NCBI GenBank assembly: GCA_001273385.1
Contig: LFWW01000006.1
Coordinates: forward strand, 1-37,086
DNA: 37,086 nucleotides
DNA from: a miscellaneous Crenarchaeota group-6 archaeon AD8-1
GTDB taxonomy: Archaea > Thermoproteota > Bathyarchaeia > Bathyarchaeales > Bathycorpusculaceae
Direction: 5' to 3'
Shown: in pieces, positions 1 through 7,042 of the stretch
How the letters are laid out: every line of letters begins with the position of its first letter
Numbering within the stretch: the stretch's first letter is position 1
Made by a program: the position numbers and the translations under genes
The notes under the pieces: model-generated
The model's input: the letters and a program-made list of their open reading frames with translations, nothing else
Told to the model about the DNA's origin: nothing
Databases searched by the model: none

Positions 1-258
1 AATATTTTTTGCAGCAATGACACAAAGAATAAAGTAATACATCTTTTTAATAGGGAAATCCAAAAAAATTTTATTGACTCGATCAAAATTTCAACCATTG
101 ATGGCATAAGAGTATCATTAGATAATGGCTGGATTTTGATACGAGCATCGGGAACAGAACCTCTAATCAGATTGACAGTTGAAGGTGAATCATTAAAAAT
201 AGCAGAAAACATACTTGAAAGAGGAATAAAACTGATAAAAGGAAAAATTGAGGAATAA
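1..258 (+). CDS. Phosphoglucosamine mutase / phosphomannomutase, C-terminal end (partial)
   Basis: The reading frame is open from the first base and stops with TAA at 256-258. It gives the last 85 residues of an alpha-D-phosphohexomutase. The phosphate-binding loop RASGTEPLIR is intact, followed by a beta strand and the closing helix (domain 4). The family interconverts hexose-6-phosphate and hexose-1-phosphate. The gene ends 4 nt before the start of a GlmU-like gene, so in this context the likely product is GlcN-1-P or GlcNAc-1-P for UDP-GlcNAc synthesis. The active-site Ser and metal loop lie outside the window, so substrate preference (GlmM or ManB) cannot be read from sequence. Confidence 0.88.
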   Translation, partial: NIFCSNDTKNKVIHLFNREIQKNFIDSIKISTIDGIRVSLDNGWILIRASGTEPLIRLTVEGESLKIAENILERGIKLIKGKIEE

Positions 259-262
259 CTCA

Positions 263-1540
263 ATGAAAGCAATAATTTTAGCTGCAGGAGCAGGTACTAG
301 ACTCAATCCAATTACAGAAAATCGACCTAAACCTCTAATCAAAATAAGTGGAAAACCAATACTAGAATATACTCTTGAAGCGCTTAGTTATTCAGGGATC
401 AATGAAACAATAATTGTAACAAATTACAAGGAAGAAGCAATTCGAAAATACTTTGGAGATGGAAGAAAGTATCATCTAAAAATCAGGTACAAAACACAAG
501 GAAAAATGAAAGGAACCGGACATGCGCTAGGCAAAACTGAGTCATTGATTAAAGATAATTTCATTTTGATATATGGTGATCTCCTTTTCAGTCCGGAGAT
601 AATTAAAAAAATAATTAATAAATTCAATACAAAAAAAGTAGATGGAATAATTACAGTAACTTCAGTAAAAAATCCTGAAAAATATGGAATTGTAGAAATA
701 GACAAAAGAAATAATATAACAAAAATAATCGAAAAACCAGAGCCTCAGAATACAAAATCAAATTTAGCAAATGCAGGATTATATCTTTTTTCTCAGGAAA
801 TATTCGATAAAATAAAACAAATTAATCCTTCAATTAGAGGGGAATATGAGTTAACAGATGCTATATCACTATTTATTAAAGATTCAAAAAAAATATTGGC
901 ACTACAAATAAATGATGATGATTGGATAGATATTGCCAGACCATGGGATTTACTAGAAGCAAACAGATGGATTTTGGAAAGAACAAAAACTAAAACTCTT
1001 GGAACCATAGAAAAGGGCTCTTATCTAATAGGACCAGTAACCGTAGCTAAAACAGCAAGAATTCGTTCAGGAGCATATATTGAAGGTCCAGCTTTTTTTG
1101 ATGAGGGTGCAGACATTGGACCTAATTGTTGCATTAGACCTTTTACTAGTATAGGGAAAAATGTACGAATTGGGAATGCTTGTGAAATCAAAAATTCTAT
1201 AATTATGGATAATACCCACGTTGGTCACCTGTCTTATGTAGGAGATAGCGTTATCTGTGAAAGGTGCAATTTAGGTGCAGGATCGATTATTGCAAATTAT
1301 CGTTTCGATTCGAAATCAGTTAAAATGAAAGTAAAAAACATCTTAATTGATACAAAGAGAAGAAAGCTAGGAGCAATAATAGGTGATGATGTAAAAACTG
1401 GAATACATGCAGTTTTATTGCCTGGAGTGAAAGTGGGGAATAACAGTTGGATAGGAGTAAAATATGTTGTTGAGAGAGATCTACCCTCAAATTCTTATGC
1501 AATACTAAAACAAAATCAAAAAAACCTAAAAAAGAAATAA
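263..1540 (+). CDS. glmU: Bifunctional sugar-1-phosphate nucleotidylyltransferase / acetyltransferase (archaeal GlmU type)
   Basis: The protein has 425 residues from ATG 263, with GAGG at 250-253 9 nt upstream. A TTG at 248 is in frame but lacks a Shine-Dalgarno. Residues 1-230 are a nucleotidyltransferase with the pyrophosphorylase signature LAAGAGTRL, the KPL lysine and the GD metal site in LIYGDLLF. From about residue 245 a left-handed beta-helix follows, with hexapeptide-type repeats such as IGPNCCIRP and IIGDDVKTGIH. The order matches Sulfolobus ST0452-type enzymes, which acetylate GlcN-1-P and then make UDP-GlcNAc. The phosphomutase gene just upstream supports this. The C-terminus is short and Lys-rich. 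Other NDP-sugars are possible substrates. Confidence 0.88.
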   Translation: MKAIILAAGAGTRLNPITENRPKPLIKISGKPILEYTLEALSYSGINETIIVTNYKEEAIRKYFGDGRKYHLKIRYKTQGKMKGTGHALGKTESLIKDNFILIYGDLLFSPEIIKKIINKFNTKKVDGIITVTSVKNPEKYGIVEIDKRNNITKIIEKPEPQNTKSNLANAGLYLFSQEIFDKIKQINPSIRGEYELTDAISLFIKDSKKILALQINDDDWIDIARPWDLLEANRWILERTKTKTLGTIEKGSYLIGPVTVAKTARIRSGAYIEGPAFFDEGADIGPNCCIRPFTSIGKNVRIGNACEIKNSIIMDNTHVGHLSYVGDSVICERCNLGAGSIIANYRFDSKSVKMKVKNILIDTKRRKLGAIIGDDVKTGIHAVLLPGVKVGNNSWIGVKYVVERDLPSNSYAILKQNQKNLKKK

Positions 1541-1576
1541 AATTAATCTAAATTTTTCTTTTTCTATTAAATCAAA

Positions 1577-1586
1577 GATATATATT
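1577..1586 (+). promoter_or_regulatory. TATA box for the Lsm gene
   Basis: An AAAGATATATATTGG stretch (1574-1588) lies about 40 bp before the TTG at 1624. That is right for an archaeal TATA box with a short leader carrying the Shine-Dalgarno. It suggests the Lsm gene has its own promoter after glmU. Confidence 0.5.
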
Positions 1587-1611
1587 GGTACTGCAATTTC
1601 GTTATAATAAC

Positions 1612-1617
1612 GGAGGT
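1612..1617 (+). promoter_or_regulatory. Shine-Dalgarno fixing the TTG start of the Lsm gene
   Basis: GGAGGT ends 6-7 nt before TTG 1624. The longer open frame from 1585 would run through this site, so the shorter TTG-started protein is preferred. Confidence 0.75.
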
Positions 1618-1623
1618 TTAAAG

Positions 1624-2040
1624 TTGTCTGTAGCTCAAAGAAAATTTTTCAGCGAAATCGCAGCACTTATAGAAAAAACTGTAATAGTGGAAACAACTAC
1701 CGGAAAGAAATTTACTGGCATACTAATTGGAATAAATCCAGATAATCTAAATCTTTGCATAGCTGAAGCAAAAGATGAAACAGGTCATACTGCTCACAGG
1801 GTTTTCTTGGGTGGTAGCAAAGTAGCCCAAATCTCAAGTACTGAAAAACCTTTCGATCTAAAATCATTAGCCAATCGTTTAGAAAAAGTTTTCCCAACCA
1901 TGGTTAAACTTTATGAAGATAAAGGATTCATTTGGGTAATGAATAAAGTTAAGGTCACCGAAAAAGGTGTAGTTGAAGGATCAGGTCCAGCTGCCGAACG
2001 AGTGCAAAGAGTTTATACTCAATTTATTAGTGAGGGTTAA
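1624..2040 (+). CDS. Lsm/Sm-like RNA-binding protein with C-terminal extension (SmAP3-like)
   Basis: The protein has 138 residues from TTG. Residues 8-75 form an Sm fold: Sm1 strands around VIVETTTGKKFTGILIGINPDNLNLCIAEA and Sm2 near RVFLGGSKVAQI. About 65 further residues follow, including a helix (DLKSLANRLEKVFP) and a short alpha-beta unit. Sm proteins assemble into rings that bind U-rich RNA. The two-domain form resembles SmAP3 of Crenarchaeota, whose role is unclear. Assignment to SmAP3 rests on architecture only; the C-terminal part was not matched further. The gene follows glmU by about 80 bp with its own TATA box and Shine-Dalgarno. Confidence 0.8.
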   Translation: MSVAQRKFFSEIAALIEKTVIVETTTGKKFTGILIGINPDNLNLCIAEAKDETGHTAHRVFLGGSKVAQISSTEKPFDLKSLANRLEKVFPTMVKLYEDKGFIWVMNKVKVTEKGVVEGSGPAAERVQRVYTQFISEG

Positions 2041-2355
2041 TCTCAGATTAAGTTGAACATACAAGAATTATTATACAACTTCTTATTCCTTCTTTTTTAT
2101 AAGAATATGAATAACAGTAAAAATTCTTAAAGAAAATAGACATCTTTTTTTTCTCTTTGCTCTGTGATATGTTCTTTCTTATGATATTTTTAGATAACAA
2201 ACTCCTGTATATTCAAAGTATAAAAAATCAGGCTAAACTTTCTTAATCATTCCGAAAAATTCCCGAAGGATCTTTCTAGAGTCATAGCTAGTTACTGTAT
2301 TTTAGTTATCAAAAGATATTTGAAATAATTATGATCATATGGCAAATATTTTGTT

Positions 2356-2406
2356 GGTAGATTCAATAAATTTTGCAAACATTTGCTTTTTTTTATCGAA
2401 TCTACC
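2356..2406. repeat. Perfect 9-bp inverted repeat with nested small hairpin
   Basis: GGTAGATTC (2356-2364) is exactly repeated in inverse as GAATCTACC (2398-2406). The 33-nt loop contains a second complement, GCAAA/TTTGC (2375-2386). The arms are GC-rich for this genome, which suggests a selected RNA or DNA structure. Confidence 0.6.
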
Positions 2407-2486
2407 GCTCTGGGTTTTCCGGGGAGAATGAACACTTGTTGTTGGTATTTTTCAATTCTTAGAATTTATTATTTATAATTTATTCA

Positions 2487-2510
2487 ACTTCTGAAGTGTA
2501 ATTTTTTTTT
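2487..2510 (+). terminator. Intrinsic-terminator-like hairpin and T-run
   Basis: ACTTCTGAAGT (2487-2497) is self-complementary apart from the centre base and is followed by nine T at 2502-2510. It could end a transcript covering the 2356-2406 inverted repeat. The stem is short and the loop very tight, so the T-run is the stronger part of the evidence. Confidence 0.3.
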
Positions 2511-2598
2511 AAACAAAGTATACTATAAGCAAATTAGTCCATAAATCTCAATCTTCAATGAAATAGGTTAGTAAAACAATATAAAATATTTTAAAATC

Positions 2599-3351
2599 TT
2601 AGATAAACCAACGCATTTGTTGGTCCTCTGTTTTCTTTTCTTCAGATATTTTTCTAATTATTCCAAAATCTTCTAGAATTTTTTTTGTGTTTTTAGTTGT
2701 TTTATCCAAATTTGAATATTTTACATTCAAATTTAAATATTTATTTAAAACATCTAAAGCGAATCGGGCAGCTTTAGGATCAGGATACATGCCTCGGGTT
2801 TCAACTAAAATTGAGAAACCCTTCATATTACGAAGTTTTCCCATCCCGATTAATAAACCTGCAAGACCAAATATGTGCCCTGTCATAATTTTTGTTCCTA
2901 AGGTTAAAATTTCATCCATTGTTTCTTTGTCAGTAGCAGCACTGTAAATAACAGGAACTTTTTGTACATCATTTTTTTTGTAACCTCCAATAGAAATTAG
3001 AAAACGGCTTCCTAATGAACCCACAATATCTAATACTTTTCCACATAATTCATATTGTCCAAAAGTTGTTAAAGCTTGAGTATTGCCATACCAAATGATG
3101 AGATCATGAATTTTCCCATTTCTTTTTACATAATATAATTCATTTATTGGTGAATGGGTCTTTCCTTGATCAGCCGTTATTGCAACATCTTGAAAAGAAG
3201 CCGAAACGATTCTTGCAAAAAGTTTTGCATTTAATTCTTTAATTAGATGCAAAGCAGATATGTTTGCAACAAAACCTATTCCTGGTAACCCTTCAATCAA
3301 AATTGGATCCTTAAGCTTGGGTGTTTTTAATAATTCTATTGCACAGACCAT
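2599..3351 (-). CDS. PAC2-family protein, probable archaeal proteasome assembly chaperone
   Basis: The protein has 250 residues from ATG with GGAG 7 nt upstream. The N-terminal LIEGLPGIGFVANISA and the later ISIGGY and MTGHIFGLAGLLIGMG are typical of the PAC2 fold (COG2047, PbaA/PbaB relatives). Residues 215-245 are charged and probably helical. The chain ends in RWFI, so the last three residues are hydrophobic-aromatic-any. That resembles the HbYX tail used by proteasome activators and some PAC2 proteins to dock on the 20S ring. A proteasome beta gene lies about 33 kb away in the same window. A chaperone or adaptor role is inferred from the family. Confidence 0.8.
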   Translation of the reverse strand: MVCAIELLKTPKLKDPILIEGLPGIGFVANISALHLIKELNAKLFARIVSASFQDVAITADQGKTHSPINELYYVKRNGKIHDLIIWYGNTQALTTFGQYELCGKVLDIVGSLGSRFLISIGGYKKNDVQKVPVIYSAATDKETMDEILTLGTKIMTGHIFGLAGLLIGMGKLRNMKGFSILVETRGMYPDPKAARFALDVLNKYLNLNVKYSNLDKTTKNTKKILEDFGIIRKISEEKKTEDQQMRWFI

Positions 3352-3480
3352 AGTTAGGCTCCTTAATTATTAATTGGAAAATAGATAAAGCAAATGATAT
3401 AAGGCTGTCTAAAAAACCTACTTTTTAGCTTGGGATCAAATATATCAATCAAAACTAGGACCTATAATTCTCTATAAAAC

Positions 3481-3504
3481 TGAAATATAAAGTGAAATAT
3501 AAAT
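3481..3504. repeat. Two tandem copies of a 12-bp AT-rich unit in the tgtA upstream region
   Basis: TGAAATATAAAG (3481-3492) is followed directly by TGAAATATAAAT (3493-3504), about 70 bp before tgtA. Each copy contains a TATA-like core. This may be a duplicated promoter element or simple-sequence drift. Confidence 0.4.
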
Positions 3505-3571
3505 TAAAAACAGTTTCAGAAGAGCTAATGTTTTTTTATTAGTATGCAGGCTGATTTGATTAGATTGATAA

Positions 3572-5185
3572 ATGAGCTTTGAGATTAAAGCCAAAGACCT
3601 ACTTGGTAGGATTGGAAAATTAAAAACAAAAAGTGGAATACTTGAAACCCCACTTTTATTCCCAGTTATTAATCCTAGTATTCAATTGATTAATCCAAAA
3701 AAAATTAAAAAAATCGGATTTCAAGCTATAATAACAAACGCTTACATTCTCAAAAAAAGATTTCGAGATGAGCCGATTAAATTAGGATTAAAAACCTTCT
3801 TAGATTTTGATGGACCTATTATGACGGATTCAGGAGCATACCAGATACTAGTCTATGGAGGAATTCAAGCCGATCAAAAAGAAATTATTGAGTACCAACA
3901 AAAAATAGGAAGTGATATAGCAACAATTTTGGACATTCCTACTGGTTGGAAAGGTAATCAAGAGGTAGCAAAAAAGACAGTAAAGGAAACTATCCAACGG
4001 GCCAAAGATTTCTTCAAAACAAAAACAGCAGATAATATTCTGTGGGTTGGTCCCATTCAAGGCGGAAGACATATAGATTTAGTTAGAGAATCAGCAAAAA
4101 TTATGGGAAAAATGCCTTTTCATATAAATGCTTTAGGAAGTCCAACCGAGGTTATGGAAAACTATCGTTTTGATGTACTAGTTGATATGATCTTAACTGC
4201 TAAAAAAAATTTGCCAATAGATAGACCTTTTCATCTTTTTGGTGCTGGACACCCTTTTTTGTTCGCTTTGGCTGTGGCCCTGGGTTGTGATTTTTTTGAT
4301 TCCGCATCCTATGCACTATATGCTAGACACAATAGATACATGACAGAAAATGGCACTTGGCAACTTTCCAAATTAGACTATTTTCCGTGTTCGTGTCCTA
4401 ATTGTTCAAACAAAACACCTCAAGACATTATTAGTACATCTACAAAGGAACGTGAAGTATTTCTTGCCGAACATAATCTTTTTGTTTGTATTGCTGAATT
4501 AAGAAGAATTAAACAAGCAATTCGTGAAGGTCGGCTATGGGAACTTGTAGAACTTAGAACTCGATCTCATCCAGCACTATTTAGTGCACTTAAAAAAATT
4601 AGAAACTATACCTCCTTTATAGAGAAAATAAATCCAACTGTAAAAAATAGAGGCCTGTTCTTTTTTAATTCAACTAGTTTGATAAGACCTGAGATTTTAC
4701 ATTATAGAAATAAATTATTTAATAATTGTCAGCCACTTGATAATGTAAAAATTCTTCTTTTACTTCCTCAAACTCATAAAAAACCTTATCACAAAGCATG
4801 TGAATTTAAAAAGATCAAGAGATTGCTTAATAAATTTAGTGATGAACAAAAAGGTGCAATAAATATTGTATTTTACTCTGCTCCTTTTGGGATAATCCCT
4901 TTAGAATTAGATGAAATATATCCTCTTTCACAAAATGAGATATCTTTTCCTGTTGATAATGAAACCAAGGAATATATCGCAGTACAAATTCTCGAATATA
5001 TTAAAAATTTTCATTATGAAACTATAATCATGTTATATGATTCTGCTCTTTTGGAAAACAAGCTTTTTGATTTATTTAGGGAAACCTTTGAAAGACTTAA
5101 AATAGAATTTTATTTAATAAAAATGGAAACAGAGATTCATAAAGACATTTTAGATTGTTTAAATAATATTTTGAAAAAAACCTAA
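3572..5185 (+). CDS. tgtA: Archaeal tRNA-guanine(15) transglycosylase, with ArcS-like C-terminal domain and no PUA
   Basis: The protein has 537 residues from ATG. Residues 1-340 are the TGT barrel: nucleophile/base Asp in MTDSGAYQ (Asp86), second Asp in FDSASYALYAR (Asp243), and Zn ligands Cys273, Cys275, Cys278 and about His301. The enzyme swaps guanine 15 of tRNA for preQ0, the first step to archaeosine. Residues 390-520 resemble the domain found in archaeosine synthase ArcS. The ArcS motif PC-x3-KPY-x2-S-x2-H appears here as PQTHKKPYHKACEF (399-412): KPY is kept but the C, S and H positions differ. The usual C-terminal PUA is absent. The PHP gene follows by 7 nt. Confidence 0.87.
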   Translation: MSFEIKAKDLLGRIGKLKTKSGILETPLLFPVINPSIQLINPKKIKKIGFQAIITNAYILKKRFRDEPIKLGLKTFLDFDGPIMTDSGAYQILVYGGIQADQKEIIEYQQKIGSDIATILDIPTGWKGNQEVAKKTVKETIQRAKDFFKTKTADNILWVGPIQGGRHIDLVRESAKIMGKMPFHINALGSPTEVMENYRFDVLVDMILTAKKNLPIDRPFHLFGAGHPFLFALAVALGCDFFDSASYALYARHNRYMTENGTWQLSKLDYFPCSCPNCSNKTPQDIISTSTKEREVFLAEHNLFVCIAELRRIKQAIREGRLWELVELRTRSHPALFSALKKIRNYTSFIEKINPTVKNRGLFFFNSTSLIRPEILHYRNKLFNNCQPLDNVKILLLLPQTHKKPYHKACEFKKIKRLLNKFSDEQKGAINIVFYSAPFGIIPLELDEIYPLSQNEISFPVDNETKEYIAVQILEYIKNFHYETIIMLYDSALLENKLFDLFRETFERLKIEFYLIKMETEIHKDILDCLNNILKKT

Positions 5186-5192
5186 GTGATAA

Positions 5193-5807
5193 TTGTTGAT
5201 TCGTGTTGATTTGCACATCCATACAATATATTCCAACGATTCAACCATAACGCCCAAGGATCTTGTAGAGTATCTTGTGAAACACAACAGCGTTAAGGCA
5301 GCTGCTATTACTGATCATGATACAGTTTTAGGATTAGAGAAAACTATGAAACTTGCATCTCCATATCATGATATCATAATTATACCGGGGGTTGAAATTA
5401 GTACGACTCAAGGAGATATTTTACTTTTAGGAACAACCAAACTTCCTAAAAAACCTTGGACTATTAATAATATAATTGATTTTGCAAATTCAACTGGAGC
5501 AGTTTCAATTGTTGCTCATCCATATAGAGAATATGGAATGGGTGATTTAGCAAGAGATTACAAATTCGATGCCATTGAGGTTTTTAATGGAGAATCAAGA
5601 TCCAATGCAAATCAGAAAGCTCAGAAATTAGCTAAGGATATGAATCTTCCGGGAGTAGCAGGTAGCGATGCGCATGATGTTCTAGAAATTTGTAGTGTTT
5701 ATACTCAAGTTGAGGCTTCATTGGATGTTGAAGAAATTTTAAGGGCAATAAAGAATGGATTAGTTTTTATTCCTCCTTGGATAAATTCTTCCAAAAAAAA
5801 GGATTAA
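5193..5807 (+). CDS. PHP-domain metal-dependent phosphoesterase
   Basis: The protein has 204 residues. TTG 5193 and TTG 5196 are adjacent possible starts. PHP metal-site motifs appear in order: DLHIHTIYSNDS at the N-terminus, AITDHDT, GVEISTTQGD, VAHPYR and finally AGSDAHD. This is the short stand-alone PHP fold (COG0613/COG1387 relatives), seen in phosphatases, nucleases and histidinol-phosphate phosphatase. It sits 7 nt after tgtA and is probably cotranscribed. The sequence does not identify its substrate, and a role in tRNA modification would be inference from position only. Confidence 0.82.
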   Translation: MLIRVDLHIHTIYSNDSTITPKDLVEYLVKHNSVKAAAITDHDTVLGLEKTMKLASPYHDIIIIPGVEISTTQGDILLLGTTKLPKKPWTINNIIDFANSTGAVSIVAHPYREYGMGDLARDYKFDAIEVFNGESRSNANQKAQKLAKDMNLPGVAGSDAHDVLEICSVYTQVEASLDVEEILRAIKNGLVFIPPWINSSKKKD

Positions 5808-5858
5808 CTTTCCTAAAAATATTGAAAAACATGAAAACTTTATGATAATTAGGTATTT

Positions 5859-6437
5859 CTAGCTAAACATTTTTTTAAATAGTTTTCGAATTTCTTGCGG
5901 TCCTTGTAAAATATGAATATTATCTATTTGCCGTAATTTATTGACTTGCTCAACTTCTTCTTTTCGCACTTTCAATTTCATAATTTTACCATTTGGGAGA
6001 GTAGTAACTACTATTCCTTCTTTATAATCAGTTGGAGCTATATGTACTGGAACAAATGCTTTTAAACTCATAATCGTAGCGTTAGTTAGTAGTGTATCAG
6101 ATATTCCATTAGCGATTTTTGCAACAGTATTTGATGTAGCAGGTGCAATTAATAATAGCTTATATTTGTGGCTTTGCATCCAAGCTGCTAGAAAAGGTGC
6201 ATTAGAGTTTATTTCTGTTCTAATTTTCCTAAAGCTATCTTTCAAGTCTGTTTCTAAACGATAATATTTTAATACTTGCTCTGCAGCCTTAGAAAGAAAA
6301 ACATGTATCTCTACAATTTCCTGATATTCATCTTGTAAATCTTTCATAATCTCAATAAACTCTGCTATTTTATCACCTGCACCAGTTATACCCCATGCAA
6401 TCTTTACTTTCTTTTGATTTTTTTGATCATTCTTTAT
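5859..6437 (-). CDS. Archaeal FMN-binding flavoprotein (AfpA/MJ0208 type) with no canonical start codon
   Basis: The first ATG (6347) would give a truncated 162-residue protein. The frame is open upstream and encodes the conserved flavoprotein N-terminus, KIAWGITGAGDKIAEFIEI, so the gene must begin earlier. No in-frame ATG, GTG or TTG exists there. GGAG (6447-6450) lies 9 nt before an in-frame ATA at 6437, giving 192 residues, a normal size for the family. Alternatively ATG 6430 would be in frame if the A7 run (6418-6424, minus strand) had eight A. APATSNTVAKIANGISDTL is the typical flavin-binding loop. These proteins shuttle electrons from ferredoxin and can partner with iron-sulfur flavoproteins, encoded just upstream. 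Confidence 0.72.
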   Translation of the reverse strand: MKNDQKNQKKVKIAWGITGAGDKIAEFIEIMKDLQDEYQEIVEIHVFLSKAAEQVLKYYRLETDLKDSFRKIRTEINSNAPFLAAWMQSHKYKLLLIAPATSNTVAKIANGISDTLLTNATIMSLKAFVPVHIAPTDYKEGIVVTTLPNGKIMKLKVRKEEVEQVNKLRQIDNIHILQGPQEIRKLFKKMFS

Positions 6438-6438
6438 T

Positions 6439-6964
6439 TTAATAATCTCCTGTTTTTATTTCATTGAAATTCTTTAGCAGATTTATAAATTTCTTTAATG
6501 TTTTCTTTAAGCTTCTAAATCCCTCTTTATCTTGCTTAACCCCTTCCAAGGTATCTTTTGTCCAAAAAGTAGCACCTAAATTGCCCGCCAACTCTATCTC
6601 CTCCCAGAGCAATCCCCATTCCAATTTTATTTTTAAAAAAATTCTTTTCCCCTGCTTCAGCAGCTCGGCAACGATCCATTAAAGCTTTTATTTGAGCACT
6701 AACACCTCCATTATAAACTGGAGTTGCAAATATTATTCCATTTGCTTTTCTAAGCCAAGAGTAAACTTCTTGCATATCATCTTTAAATGTGCACTCTTTA
6801 TGTGTAAGACAATAATCGCAGTGAATGCAATAATTAATTTTTTTATCTTTCACAGAAAAATACTTTGTTTCAATTTTTTGTTTTTCTAATTCTTCTAATG
6901 CAATTTTCAAAACATAACTTGTAGCCTGATCCCTTGGACTACCGCATATACCAATTACTAGCAT
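6439..6964 (-). pseudogene. Iron-sulfur flavoprotein / NADPH-dependent FMN reductase family, broken by an internal out-of-frame deletion
   Basis: The first 128 residues read well. They include the flavodoxin-like start GICGSPR, the compact cluster CIHCDYCLTHKEC (Cys46, 49, 52, 58; CX2CX2CX5C) that marks iron-sulfur flavoproteins, TPVYNGG, and GIALGGDRVGG. The frame then runs to a stop 14 codons later. The C-terminal part, NLGATFWTKDTLEGVKQD to the stop at 6439, continues in another frame (6439-6600). The family normally has about 25-30 more residues between GGDRVGG and the GxNLGATFW part. A deletion of roughly 75-90 nt near 6578-6590 therefore explains the break better than one indel. Start is ATG 6964. 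It lies directly upstream of its likely AfpA partner. Confidence 0.75.
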
Positions 6965-7042
6965 AATAATTCAACAAATTCTAAATTGCAATTAGCAATA
7001 AAGTTTTTTGTTAAAAACAGATAGGGGAAAAGTAACTTTTAA

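Larger units (their letters stand above)
2041..2598. other. 558-bp gene-free interval between convergent genes, possibly holding a non-coding RNA
   Basis: The stretch separates the end of the Lsm gene from the end of the PAC2 gene, which is unusual here because other convergent pairs overlap or nearly touch. No ORF with a plausible product was found. T-rich tracts after the Lsm gene (around 2090-2097 and 2144-2152) could end transcription. The middle holds a perfect 9-bp inverted repeat (2356-2406), a locally GC-rich patch (2398-2430) and a hairpin plus T-run (2487-2510). No tRNA, 5S, SRP or RNase P signature was recognised. Confidence 0.6.

Noticed and set aside
2599-2947. Plus-strand open frame overlapping the PAC2 gene (2687-2947)
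   Set aside because: It is the reverse of conserved PAC2 coding sequence and has no family resemblance.
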